Origin: Adiantum capillus-veneris
Taxonomy: Eukaryota > Streptophyta > Polypodiopsida > Polypodiales > Pteridaceae
DNA length: 64,000 bases
NCBI GenBank assembly: GCA_014529385.2
Contig: CM043948.1
Coordinates: 21,079,951 to 21,143,950, forward strand
Reading direction: 5' to 3'
The notes beneath the pieces were generated by a model. The model had not been told where the DNA came from and ran no database searches. It worked only from the letters and a program-made list of their open reading frames with translations. Shown here one piece after another: positions 1 to 9,687 of this stretch (position 1 is the first letter of the stretch; each line of letters opens with the position of its first letter). Made by a program: the position numbers and the translations under genes.

Positions 1-35
1 ATCAAACCCCTATTCCAGATATCATTGATAGGTAA

Positions 36-1110
36 ATGAATCGAGGAGAGGTACCGGCTGTAGATGGGAGAGGAGACTTTCAAGTTCAATGGCATCTTGC
101 AGGTGACCTCAAAACAGTGAAGTGTATGTATAATTGTGGAATGGGTGCCATGGCAAAGTCTCCATTCTTGTATTGCATGGAGCCTGCAAAGGTGATGGAC
201 CCAAAGTGGTGGCGAAAGGCTCCTACTCATCACAATCAAGACTCTAATTTCTGACCAGTTCTAGACATACCACTTGTTAATGTCCATATTTGTACAATGC
301 ATGGTCTCTGCCGAATTGTAGAGAAGTTGGTATATCTGTACATTGGATTTTCTTGGAAAATCAAAAAGTCAGCTGAACAACAAGTCGCTCTAGAGGCTTT
401 GAAACTAGTTTTGTCAGATATTGGTCTACATGGGGGCAATGTGAAAATCCGACGAGACGAAAAAAGGTCAACCAATGAGAAAGATGTACCCTGCAAACCA
501 TCCATAGGTGGGGTCAAGGCATGCCGTTTTCTATCTAAACCTCAAGGTATGAAAGATGTGAAGCTAACAAAGCGAGGGAGAGTATATCACTCTACCTACA
601 TTAGCAAAGTTGAGTATATGCACTGGAAAAAACTTCATTTAGCAGTGAAAGACCAAGAATCAACAACTCACAATGCAAAGGGTGATGTGTGGCATTCCAT
701 TGAGACGTTATTTCAAATATGTGACAATGATGATTGGTCGTAGGATAATCTCAACAAGTTTAAACCGAACCTTCAGCTACTACTAAAAAAATCCTTTAAG
801 ACAGCATGGACTGACACTCAAATCACTCATTACATGGTAAATTCAAAGCACCTCAGATAGTCTTAGTACTAAGTTTGTGTTTAAATTTCTAAATAAATTT
901 CTTGTTTTGCAGCACATTATTTTAATAATTTGCCATACTTCATCCAAAAGTATGGGAATCCTGGTATATGGAACACCCAGGGCCTGGAGAAGTCTCATTA
1001 CATAGCTAGAAATGACTACTTCAGACACAGACAACATAGAGGCTCTCGAAATAAGGCAAACATTCTGAAGGAGCTATTTTAGTGGTTTTATCGTAGAATC
1101 ATTCATCGCA
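36..1110 (+). pseudogene. Transposase-like protein of a DNA transposon, broken
   Basis: Seen: open stretches at 36-254 and 297-743 and a probable exon at about 913-1080. The first contains AGDLKTVKCMYNCGMG and a YCM motif. The second begins with a TMHGLCRIVEKLVYLYIGF segment followed by LSDIGLHGGNV. The third reads YGNPGIWNTQGLEKSHYIAR. This order (GDLK block, Cys motif, ENVHxxTLH-like helix, QGLEK block) is what I recall from uncharacterised transposon proteins of cnidarians, fungi and plants that may belong to the KDZ group; that link is from memory. In-frame stops occur at 252-254 and 741-743. A gt...ag interval at about 834-912 looks like an intron, but the phases do not close, which fits decay. 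The gene runs in from the left edge, so its N-terminus is missing. It probably belongs with the Ulp1 frame at 6.3 kb. Confidence 0.5.
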
Positions 1111-1344
1111 TGCAGCAAAAGCAAGTATTGGCCTCTTCAGTAACCGTACAGGCAATCAGACATTTGAAGCTTCAGAAAATAAAGCGAGCAGATGCATTCA
1201 ACAACTCAAGTGCTCTTGAAAGTCAAATGAGGTGAAGGGAGACAATGCATTATGCCAATCGATGGAACAAGAGAATTAGAGTTTAGATGATCGGATGTAC
1301 CACAAATGCCTGTAGAATTAAATTCAATATGTACCACAACTATT

Positions 1345-1800
1345 TCAACCTTTTGATGATTTGCAAATATCATTTGAAACCTCACCCTTGTATCTAATCA
1401 TCAAATGTTTTCCATACTCTAAGAGTTCAGTAGGGTTTTCTTTCCCTAAAGATAATGCCATTCCTGTGTATGTGTAGTAATATGCTGCACGACGCCCAAT
1501 ATATCTTGGCGAGTAACCAAAAAATTCTCTCCCAAAAACCTTGTTGACGAGGATAACTTTGTCACCATTTTGTGGCAGCATTGGACCACCTAAGAAGCGA
1601 GATAATGTCTTGAAAGCATAGGTTGCAGTATTCCCCTCTTCTAACATTCCGTTGTGGAAGATTAGGATGGGTGCCTCCCATAAACTAGGAGGATATTGTC
1701 CTAGAGTTGCATCCCTACCACGGGATTGTCTTCTTCGACCATGAAGAACGTCGTCCTTTTTAGTAATCCATGATACTCTCATCTTGCAAAAAAAGCTCAT
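1345..1800 (-). CDS. Hypothetical protein, 151 aa
   Basis: Seen: an ATG-started frame without stops. Residues about 35-60 read PPSLWEAPILIFHNGMLEEG, followed by a region rich in aromatic residues (YSPRYIGRRAAYYYTYTGMAL). There is no signal peptide or clear membrane segment. I do not recognise the family. It lies just downstream, on the same strand, of the acidic frame at 1931-3072, so it may be a later exon of that gene. The spacer between them (1801-1930) has no clear function. Amino-acid composition is protein-like rather than low-complexity, which is the main reason for listing it. Confidence 0.35.
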   Translation of the reverse strand: MSFFCKMRVSWITKKDDVLHGRRRQSRGRDATLGQYPPSLWEAPILIFHNGMLEEGNTATYAFKTLSRFLGGPMLPQNGDKVILVNKVFGREFFGYSPRYIGRRAAYYYTYTGMALSLGKENPTELLEYGKHLMIRYKGEVSNDICKSSKG

Positions 1801-1930
1801 CCTTTCATAGGTTGACTAATCCGGTTAACTCCTAGGTTGGTCGCTTGAACCAATCCTCCATATCCTGTTTACTAGTTGCTGGCTTGACATTAATTCAAAC
1901 AGTTCAAAATGTGGCTTCATCAGGAAGGAT

Positions 1931-3072
1931 TTATTTATACTTTTCTACCTTTTCAAAGAAGAGTTTAAGGCAGCCCAGTGGGTTACTGGAGATCTCCATT
2001 GCCTCGTCATCACTACTGTCATCTGAAACAAATCCATTCCTCTCCTCCTGATACTTGGACATAGTGGCTAGTGCAAAGTCCTCCTGCAAAAAAAAAAAAC
2101 TTTGTATATCATGAAGGAAAATGTATGACCTATCTCCAAATTTAAGCTTTGGCACTCCTGGTAGTATTAAGGTGGCTTGCCGCTCATTGAAACCTGACAC
2201 ATCTAGAGGTAGCTTGATATTTGAGGTTTTCATTGAGAGAAGATTGCTTCGTTCCACCTGTTTTGATTCTTCTTCAAGATCAATGGACTCCTCTATCTAC
2301 GTCACTTCAATATGTTCCTCATCCTTTTCCTCTTTCTCATCTGCTGGTAAATCTTGTTCTTCCATGACCTCCTTAGGATCTTTCATAAGTCTTGTAAATA
2401 ATCTACTTAAAAATATTAGAAATCCAAAGGATCCTTGAACCAGCTTGCACTCCTGCTCATGTAAGCTGCACCAATGGGGTCTGTACATAAGAGGCAGCTG
2501 ATTATACTTCTTGTAAGACTGTCTTTTAGGATCACAGTCTTTTAAATGGACTACCACCATTTCACCAACATCAACCCTACCCTCTTGAGTGTGAAGCTCA
2601 AACTTCTCTCGTTCCAGCTTCAAGAGTTCACTCTGTTCATCTATAAACACATCAAGATTAAATGGATCATTAAAAATGCAGGAGACCAAGTCAAACTTAT
2701 CACAAGCCCCAGACGAAACTGAAAAATCTAAATGCCTTTCATCAATCAATGTAGGGTCTTCATAAATAACTTCCTCTTTTTCCTTTGGGATTGTTGCAAC
2801 ATATTGGGCACTCTGCTCACTAGGTGCTGAAAAATTTACATCTCTCTTAAGTGAGTTGAGTAAAGTAAATTTTGGAGTAGAAGGGGACTCCATCTCGACA
2901 GATGGATCAGTATCAGGCTCCTCCAAACTAATGGCAGGCTCTGCACCAGATATATCAATGGGTTCTGTGAAGTCTACATTCCTCTTCATTGAAGTTTTTA
3001 ACAGTTCCGGCAGTCTTCTCAAAATGTTTTCTTGGCCAACGATGCGCTTAGGATCTATTTTCTGCTCTTCCT
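1931..3072 (-). pseudogene. Acidic hypothetical protein with internal repeat and one nonsense codon
   Basis: Seen: a single minus-strand frame runs from a possible splice acceptor (tctcatag) near 3073 through an ATG at 3022 down to 1931, interrupted only by TAG at 2297-2299. From the ATG it is about 364 codons. Near the N-terminus two related segments occur, LKTSMKRNVDFTEP and LNSLKRDVNFSAP, an internal duplication of about 45-50 residues. A glutamate-rich stretch precedes the stop, and a second acidic stretch (SDDSSDDEAME) lies near the end. A T-tract followed by gcag at about 2091-2103 resembles a splice acceptor, so a short intron may lie at about 2091-2146. I do not recognise the family. 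Its position between transposase-like and Ulp1 frames suggests transposon cargo; that is inference. Confidence 0.4.
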
Positions 3073-3294
3073 CCTATGAGATCGTAATCCTTCCATTTAT
3101 TTCATACTGAGAAATATAAGTTTCTTCGAATATAAATAACAATAAGAGCACCACATGATCATATAAGTTTTGAACAAACAATAGGTAGGTATCTCACAAT
3201 TATTTTCAACTAATCATATAGACAATAACACAAGATGATTAGCATGTGTGCATCCTTTGATAGAATGAAAAATAGCTTTATAGTTGTGAAGAGA

Positions 3295-3386
3295 AAAAGC
3301 CAATCAAGTGGATCACGGCGCGCGAAACACATGAACAAAACTCCACAATACTATTGGTGCGCCATGATCCACTTGATTGGCTTTTA
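3295..3386. repeat. Short hairpin with GGATCACGGCGC core (copy 1)
   Basis: The left arm GCCAATCAAGTGGATCACGG pairs with the right arm ending at about 3381, with one mismatch over about 23 bp. The loop is about 36 bp. CpG-rich arms (GGCGCGCG) stand out from the AT-rich surroundings. The rest of 3111-3728 holds no gene that I can support. Confidence 0.75.
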
Positions 3387-3454
3387 TACAAAATAATAGC
3401 TACCAAAACATAAAAAAAAATTATACTCCAAAAAAAACCTTTTAACAATTTCAA

Positions 3455-3522
3455 GAGTGGATTACGGCGCGCGAGGTACATAAAAGAACCTTCAAAACAA
3501 TACTGGCGCGCCGTGATCCAAT
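3455..3522. repeat. Short hairpin with GGATTACGGCGCGC core (copy 2)
   Basis: TGGATTACGGCGCGC at 3458-3472 pairs with GCGCGCCGTGATCCA at 3506-3520, with a loop of about 33 bp. The core and the loop-side sequence ACAATACT are shared with the hairpin at 3295-3386, so these are two copies of one small palindromic family. Confidence 0.75.
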
Positions 3523-3733
3523 TTTGGTTGGTGAAATGTTAAATGGTCTTTTACATTTTAAGGCACCATTCCTAGACACAACTAAACTATGGACCAAATG
3601 AAAGTGCAGAGATTGCCTTTACCTTTTCTAGGACTAGACATTGCTCTTGGAGTAGAAATTCAAGGACTCGAAATGTTGTTGTTGGTCTTCACGCTTTTGA
3701 TTAATGCACCTTGTAGGAGGCAGAGGCCTTTTT

Positions 3734-3736
<3 letters not shown>

Positions 3737-3769
<33 letters not shown>
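3737..3769. repeat. (CT)n microsatellite
   Basis: Uninterrupted CT dinucleotides of about 33 bp. No gene is seen between here and 3928. Confidence 0.95.
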
Positions 3770-3774
<5 letters not shown>

Positions 3775-3928
3775 GCCCTTTTCATACAATAATAGACTTT
3801 ATCGTTAGCGTTTTTAATGAAGCACAACGGCATGATACAAATGGCTGGTACAACCACAATAAATAGTTTTTTACAACCAAAAAATACTTGTACTACTTAT
3901 GGTAACAAATGCACACTTGGATTCATGA

Positions 3929-3931
3929 TGA

Positions 3932-4002
<71 letters not shown>
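3929..4002. repeat. (GA)n microsatellite
   Basis: About 74 bp of GA repeats with one GATA interruption near 3942. Open frames read through it as Arg-Glu repeats are artefacts. Confidence 0.95.
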
Positions 4003-4006
<4 letters not shown>

Positions 4007-4164
4007 AACCTCCGAGACAACCTCTGCAACCAGGGTGCAAAGATCTTTCAAGCGTTTTCAATCAATTCAAAACAGCACATAGAGGAATCCGCCTCGTATA
4101 CTCATTTCAAACCACTTCTATCCACCAAGAGAGGCATTTTCAGGGTGTTTGTTGATGTAGAAGT

Positions 4165-4166
<2 letters not shown>

Positions 4167-4238
<72 letters not shown>
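4167..4238. repeat. (GA)n microsatellite
   Basis: About 72 bp of GA. It is separated from the next tract by an 82-bp spacer that ends in CGTGATCCATACAAA. Confidence 0.95.
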
Positions 4239-4239
<1 letters not shown>

Positions 4240-4316
4240 GAAAGTCATAATTAGAGCAAGACACACAAAGGACTATTTTCTATACGCAATTTTGAGCCCG
4301 TGCGTCGTGATCCATA

Positions 4317-4320
<4 letters not shown>

Positions 4321-4398
<78 letters not shown>

Positions 4399-4410
4399 TA
4401 GATAGATAGA
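4321..4410. repeat. (GA)n passing into (GATA)n
   Basis: GA repeats to about 4394 followed by GATA repeats to about 4410. The tract begins a few bases after the hairpin-family motif CGTGATCCA at 4306-4314. Confidence 0.95.
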
Positions 4411-4512
4411 TTTTATTATCGTCCTCGGAGGTCAAATATGACCTATGGGACCAAAGTTACATGTGATGTAGTATGTGTATGGATGATGAGTGACTCTCGA
4501 TGCTCCAAAATT

Positions 4513-5040
4513 CTAGTGATGAGAGTCCCAATGGATCGAGAGCCCACACTTTGGCTGGGAGAGGAAAGTGTGTAGGTCTAAGTTATGGCTGAAAATGTGA
4601 GAGAAGCAAGTTCGGATGTGATCAAAAGCTGAGCACTCTAGTAGTGTGTGGTACTCAGACTCTCGAACTTGCAGTGAGCATAATGTGCACAATCGATTTG
4701 ACTCTTCTCCATTGCCCCAACGCCCTATCTCGCATCGAAGGAAATGGGAGCTAAGACGAATTGCTGCGATAGTGCGTATCGCGGACAAGGGAATAGGCTC
4801 AAGCATGTAAGTGTGAGTACGGTTTCCTCTCTCAGCGAAGAACATGGTTATGTAGTTGGGGGCAATATAGGTGGTGTAATGTATGAAGCGTGACCCACCG
4901 GATTTCTCCCAAGCCGTAATACATTGGCGTTGTAGAAAAGCTTCATTCACTTGAGAGTCAATTGAAGCATCATGTAGCAAGTGTAATGCATCCCATCTCC
5001 CAAACCACTTCTTTATGTCTTGCATCCATCCCGTGCTCAA
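4513..5040 (-). pseudogene. LINE-type retrotransposon ORF2, C-terminal zinc-binding tail
   Basis: Seen: a 175-residue frame containing LSSHFLRCEIGRWG, then RLCTLCSLQVRESEYHTLLECSAFDHIR. The Cys-x2-Cys ... His-x4-Cys spacing with EYHTLLEC is typical of the C-terminal zinc-binding segment that follows the reverse transcriptase in many plant and algal non-LTR elements (family knowledge). The endonuclease and catalytic RT domains are absent, so this is a 5'-truncated copy, as is common for LINEs. The fragment lies between (GA)n tracts at 4321-4410 and 5096-5147. I do not see an A-rich tail or a target-site duplication. The frame is open, but its upstream part is lost, so it cannot be a functional gene. 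Confidence 0.7.
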
Positions 5041-5092
5041 GATCTTGCTTTTATGCGTCTTTTGAACTTTTTTGCTTGCTTCCCATGCAATT

Positions 5093-5095
<3 letters not shown>

Positions 5096-5147
<52 letters not shown>
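5096..5147. repeat. (GA)n microsatellite
   Basis: About 52 bp of GA, followed by a 78-bp spacer that carries GTGCACGACGCACG near its left end and CCGTGATCCA near its right end. Confidence 0.95.
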
Positions 5148-5149
<2 letters not shown>

Positions 5150-5222
5150 ATTCAAGAATCGGTGCACGACGCACGATATGCTATATTTTCTTCTCATTTT
5201 TCAGCCCACACCGTGATCCACT

Positions 5223-5330
<108 letters not shown>

Positions 5331-5359
5331 GATCCTTTGAATTTATCTCTTATAGTGGA

Positions 5360-6022
5360 ATGGCAAGAACAAAGACAACAACAAGGAAGCCAAGGAAAGG
5401 ACCAGGGCTTGCAAAGAAAGCATGTGGAAGGTCTGCTAGTAAGAAGAAAAGTTCAGGTAAACCAATGAAGATATTGAAGGGATTAAGAATGAAGAATATT
5501 CAGAGAAACATGGGTTCATTTAGAGAGGTCAGAAAAGCTCAGAAATATATTGAGCTTTGTGTCCCTAAACTTCCTTTCCGAATAAGGCAAATTTGTGAGG
5601 AAGCATGTGCTGGTACAATGAGATGGAAGGCTGTTGCCCTGCTCTGTGTTCAAGAAGCAGCATAAGATTTTTTACTGCAGTACTTTAATGATATCACCAT
5701 TGTTGCTGCTCATGCTCACCGGGTCACAATAATGGACAAGGACAGTGAGACGCTCAAGAGAGTACGTTGGACATACGATAAGCTCTTCATCCCTAATGAG
5801 TTTAATGACCCTAAAATGAAGGATATATTGCTAATACCACCAGGACGATGGGATCATGGGGCTAAGATTCATGAGGTTACTCATGATGTGAACACCAGCA
5901 CCAGAGCTGAGCAAGAAGAAAGACGTAACCTGAAATTAGAGAAATTAAAGAGGATACAGACTGCTGCTGCTGATGAAGACGCACAGAGGAGAAATTATGG
6001 AAAAGTTACCACAGACGAATGA
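5360..6022 (+). pseudogene. Divergent histone H3-like protein with C-terminal extension, one nonsense codon
   Basis: Seen: ATG at 5360 opens MARTKTTTRK, keeping the ARTK start and Lys4/Lys9-like positions of the H3 tail. Then come SFREVRKAQKYIEL, KLPFRIRQICEE, LCVQEAA, a TAA at 5663-5665, and in the same frame FLLQYFND, AHAHRVTIMDKD and LKRVR. These follow the order of the H3 alpha-N helix, alpha-1, alpha-2, loop 2 and alpha-3, with about one residue less than canonical H3 between LPF and QEAA. The frame then continues for about 85 residues of charged sequence (NTSTRAEQEERRNLKLEKLK) to a stop at 6020-6022; canonical H3 ends soon after alpha-3. The nonsense codon sits where H3 usually has Glu after QEAA. 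The short loop 1 argues against a typical centromeric H3. The Ulp1-like frame follows about 240 bp downstream on the same strand, so capture by a transposon is likely. Confidence 0.82.
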
Positions 6023-6251
6023 AAGAAACAACAAATTTTACATTCCATCAAAGAAGGACTGTTAGCAACCATTTTCCTTGTTGATGGTAGCTCTGGATTC
6101 TGTTGATATTGGGATTTTGAAAGATCCCAATGCACAAATTACAGACTCTATTATTTATTTATGCCTAAAGTAAGTTCTTTTCTCTACCTTAAAGATCCTT
6201 TAATTTTGTATTTGGTCTCTAATTAAATCCTCTGATTGTAGCTTAATAAAG

Positions 6252-6960
6252 AGCCAGCTCCCTCAACAAACCCATACTGAAATACATGTTCTAGATCCAC
6301 AGTTGCCTGTGCCACTCGGAATAAAAAACACCCCTCATGGCATATTGGAGAGATGGTTTGTCCACTATCCAATGCTTCAGGTCACAACTCTAGTGTTTCC
6401 ATACGACCCAAATAATCATTGGAGCCTTGTATGCATTGAATTGGACAAACAAGTAGTATGGACTATCAACTCCATACGAGGAACACATTCAGAGATAAGA
6501 GTGTGAGTGTTGATATAACCTTGTGTTTTTATTTGGGCTATGGATGATGACCTCAATATTGTTAATAACAAATAACTTTCATTGTTCATAGATGTGTAAA
6601 AAGAATACTTCATGTCTATAGAAGGCTTTGTGGAAATCATGAACTCTACAGGGCAACCTTTAAAGCTGTCGAAGTGCCTAATCAAACAGATCTAAATTCT
6701 TGTGGTTGGAGATGTCTTCTCCATGTAGAGTACATACTACAGAGTTTTTTTTGCTTTGAATCCATTTATGTCTAAGGTTATTTTGTGCTATGGTTTGGAC
6801 CAACTTGGTGCTATTATTAATTGAAGTATTGACCACAAGTTAACCTAATTTTGTAGAATGTTGTGGAAAATTATACATTGGAATATTTACAAAGGTACCG
6901 TGCATCATTGATTCAACATCTACTATCTCTTTCAACTCCAAGAGTTCTAGATGCAGAAGA
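6252..6960 (+). pseudogene. Ulp1/C48-type cysteine protease, at least three exon-like blocks
   Basis: Seen: block 1 (about 6241-6502) has LVFPYDPNNHWSLVCIEL, with the catalytic His in HWSLV, and then TINSIRG where the family usually has an Asp-Ser motif. A GTGAGT donor follows at about 6503. Block 2 (about 6592-6741) has VPNQTDLNSCGWRCLLHVEY, matching the Q...D...CG oxyanion Gln and catalytic Cys of C48 proteases. Block 3 starts after ttttgtag at about 6858 with ENYTLEYLQRYRASLIQHLL, a typical C-terminal helix. In transposons such domains resemble deSUMOylating proteases and accompany CACTA, MULE or KDZ-type transposases. The Asp of the triad is apparently Asn. No canonical donor joins blocks 2 and 3 in phase. 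Decay is therefore likely, though the splice model is inferred by eye. Confidence 0.72.
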
Positions 6961-7003
6961 TAGTTTCGTCGAGACGACCATATAATAACTTTAACAATGA
7001 CCG

Positions 7004-7591
7004 GTGATGAGGAAGTCATGCCAGTTTCCACCCACTGGAAACCAAATCCCTAAAACTGACCCCATATTAGAGGAACAGACACCGGTTTGCTTTGCAATTG
7101 GAGCAGTTGAAACGGAAGTTGGGGTTGATCAATGTGAAGTAGACCAAGCTCTTGAAAATGCAAACGTAAAATGCTCTTCAGAGCTGAGGAATGCAGTAGA
7201 GGGTCTAGGCCAAGTAGAGGAGGATAAGGGAGTGCCTATTATTGTGGCACATGATGAGGCACAGGATCAATATGAGGGAGCCTAATCTCCTATAATTGCT
7301 GATGTGAAGAGCTCTTCACAGCCGAGAGAAGATACAGAGTGTCTAGACCATGTGGAGGAGGAGGCCAACATTGCAAATCAAAGCCAAGAACAGACAATAG
7401 AACAAGTTAACCATTCAACCATGGAAACACAAGAGTCCTGCACTGCACAACCACAAGAGGTGGATACCCTTTGCAATACAAAAGAGAACATCGACACTCA
7501 ACAACAGAATATCAGCATTAGAAATGACCAGTATGGACTCTTGCTTCAAGTAGATATGGTTGTTCCAATAATATCCATTGTACTTAAATAA
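7004..7591 (+). pseudogene. Acidic, Gln/Glu-rich hypothetical protein downstream of the Ulp1 frame
   Basis: Seen: one frame from 7004 to 7591 with a single TAA at 7283-7285. It is rich in Glu, Gln, Asp and Val (EVGVDQCEVDQALENANV; NIANQSQEQTIEQVNH) and includes two similar stretches: VKCSSELRNAVEGLGQVEED in the first half and VKSSSQPREDTECLDHVEEE in the second. The stretches are spaced about 140 bp apart, so the frame contains an internal duplication. It lies directly after the Ulp1 C-terminal block, in a different frame, and may be the disordered tail of that protein. No recognised domain is present. Confidence 0.4.
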
Positions 7592-8254
7592 TATACTCTT
7601 TTTTGTTTCTAACTACTTATATGTATGCACACAATGATTGCAGAGACTAATTATTTTGGATCGCAATGGATTGTTGCTGCTACAACAGTTGTATAGTGTA
7701 TATATAGAGATCTCTGATTTATGTAGTTTCGCTTGGGAAATCTCAGAGTAGTAACTCGATCAGGCACAAAGGAATTTTTGAAATTTTTGATTCCAAGGTT
7801 TAGGGTTGCTATCTGGTCTTCAATGCAGGCCCAAAACTTGAATCCCCTTCTTTCCATAGTTTGTAGTTTGGTTGAAATTCGGAGATCGGATTTCTATTTT
7901 GTGTATAGTCAAAGAAATTGTAATACCATTGCGGGACATGTCCACCCAACTCAAGCTAATGTACCACTTTTCTACAAGCCCTTTGAATAGATCAATGTGC
8001 CTTATGATGCTCTCAATACGTTGTTGATTGGTGACACACCGCATAAGGTTTACTTAATCCACCCGACACTACTATTTCCCCACCTTCATTTGAAGGGCAT
8101 CTTCACGATTTTTACCTAGAGGACATTTTGGTCCCATACCTGCAAGGAATGTACTTAAGCCCATTGAGAACATGGGAATTTTTACTTATAAATGTACTTA
8201 GTAATTTATTGTTTATACAATAAATTGATACTGTCTACCTGTATATGTGTTTCA

Positions 8255-8351
<97 letters not shown>

Positions 8352-9360
8352 TTGAGAAAACACTTGATATTAAGATTAAACTAGTAAAAAAAGTAACATT
8401 TTGTAGAAGCCATTCAGTCTAGATTACATGGGCACAATTTGAATACGGCCAGAAAGATCTCCACATAGAAAATGCTTCTCCCTTTATTGCATTACTCTTC
8501 GTCCACCCAGCAAGAAATACGGAGTCAATGTCAAAAGTCTCCTCCACTATGTAATGTTAAAGTTTCAAAAGATTGCATTGCTGCCTTACTATAATTATTG
8601 TCATAAGATTTAGGTCTTTGTCCACCATTTCTACGTGTATGATAGCATTGTTTGCCTTCAACAATGTAAGAATGCTTGTATCAAAAGGATATTATTAATG
8701 TCTGTATCGCAAGCATATACTTGACAATGAAATTGTCAAGATCAATTTTGCAACATATGCCATCTATTTATTTCACATACCACCCTCGATCAAGAAGCTT
8801 ATCACACAAGAGGGAATCAAAAGATTTGCAGAGAAGCATAGTTTTAGCAACATGTACATTGTAGCTATGAAATAACTCAACAAAGAGACCAACAGGACAT
8901 AAATTTGCAAGTTTCACCAATTTAGTGGGTACAGAGTTTCAGAGAGACCTCTGAACATCCCTATAGAGCCTGCTCCTCAATGCCTCACTCATTGTTGTGT
9001 CGGGAATGGGCCAATCCACGGAGTTCCAGTTGGTTGATAGTGAAACCTTCACCAACGCTCCTCTCTGATCCTTTGATTGAGTTGGTAGAAATGGTCAAAG
9101 AAGCAAATACTCTTGTTTGCAAGGCTTTTTCTAGTTCTGCCCGCATATTGCAAGATCCCAATATGAGCATGAGTCACAGAGATGAGAACTATAATGCACT
9201 CTAGTGGCTCCCATTCCTCATATGAGGAAGGATAGACATCTATGAATGTAAAAGAATAGTAAAAAATACAAACATCTCTATAACCTATTTAAATATATGT
9301 AATAACAGAAGAAAAAACACATTCACATTTGAAATGTAAGATAACATTTATAGAGGAGTG
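7592..9360. other. Mostly non-coding spacer with one microsatellite
   Basis: Short overlapping frames at 7733-8044 and 8980-9204 on both strands show no motif I recognise. The weak plus-strand block IPPSIKKLITQEGIKRFAEK near 8.78 kb is protein-like, but frames break on both sides. Apart from the GA tract I see no RNA gene or element boundary. Confidence 0.4.
8262..8349. repeat. (GA)n microsatellite
   Basis: About 88 bp of uninterrupted GA. Unlike the tracts at 4.3 and 5.2 kb, it has no GTGATCCA motif next to it. Confidence 0.95.
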
Positions 9361-9687
9361 CTAAATAATTAACTCACAATTGCACTGTGGATTATGCACC
9401 TTGGAGACATCGCCGCCATTAGCAATCGTATCTGAGTGAGTGAAAACATGTGAACAAAGAACTCTTTCAAAATCTTCTTGCAGATCTTGACTTTGAAATC
9501 CAAAACTCGTGCTTTCCATGCAGAACGAAACATATTTGTTGCTTTCGAGCTTTTTCTCCTTCTTGGCTGCATAAGAACCCAAGAACCTTTTCTTATCCTT
9601 TTCTCTTGCCCAATGCCACCTATTATTTGTAGTGAGAGAGTTTGAGATTGAGATAGTGCTTATGCTACTACATGGTCTTCTTGGCAC
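9361..9687 (-). CDS. Hypothetical protein, 108 aa, doubtful
   Basis: Seen: an open frame with a basic middle (EKDKKRFLGSYAAKKEKKLE) and the segment LQEDFERVLCSHVFTHSD. No known family is recognised. An overlapping minus-strand frame in another register is also open, so openness alone is weak support. The chosen frame has the more protein-like composition. No promoter or neighbouring exon is evident. Confidence 0.2.
   Translation of the reverse strand: MPRRPCSSISTISISNSLTTNNRWHWAREKDKKRFLGSYAAKKEKKLESNKYVSFCMESTSFGFQSQDLQEDFERVLCSHVFTHSDTIANGGDVSKVHNPQCNCELII

Noticed and set aside
5360-6022. Centromeric histone CENH3
   Set aside because: The region between KLPF and QEAA is slightly shorter than in H3, while CENH3 usually has a longer loop 1; the linked Ulp1 frame also favours a transposon origin.
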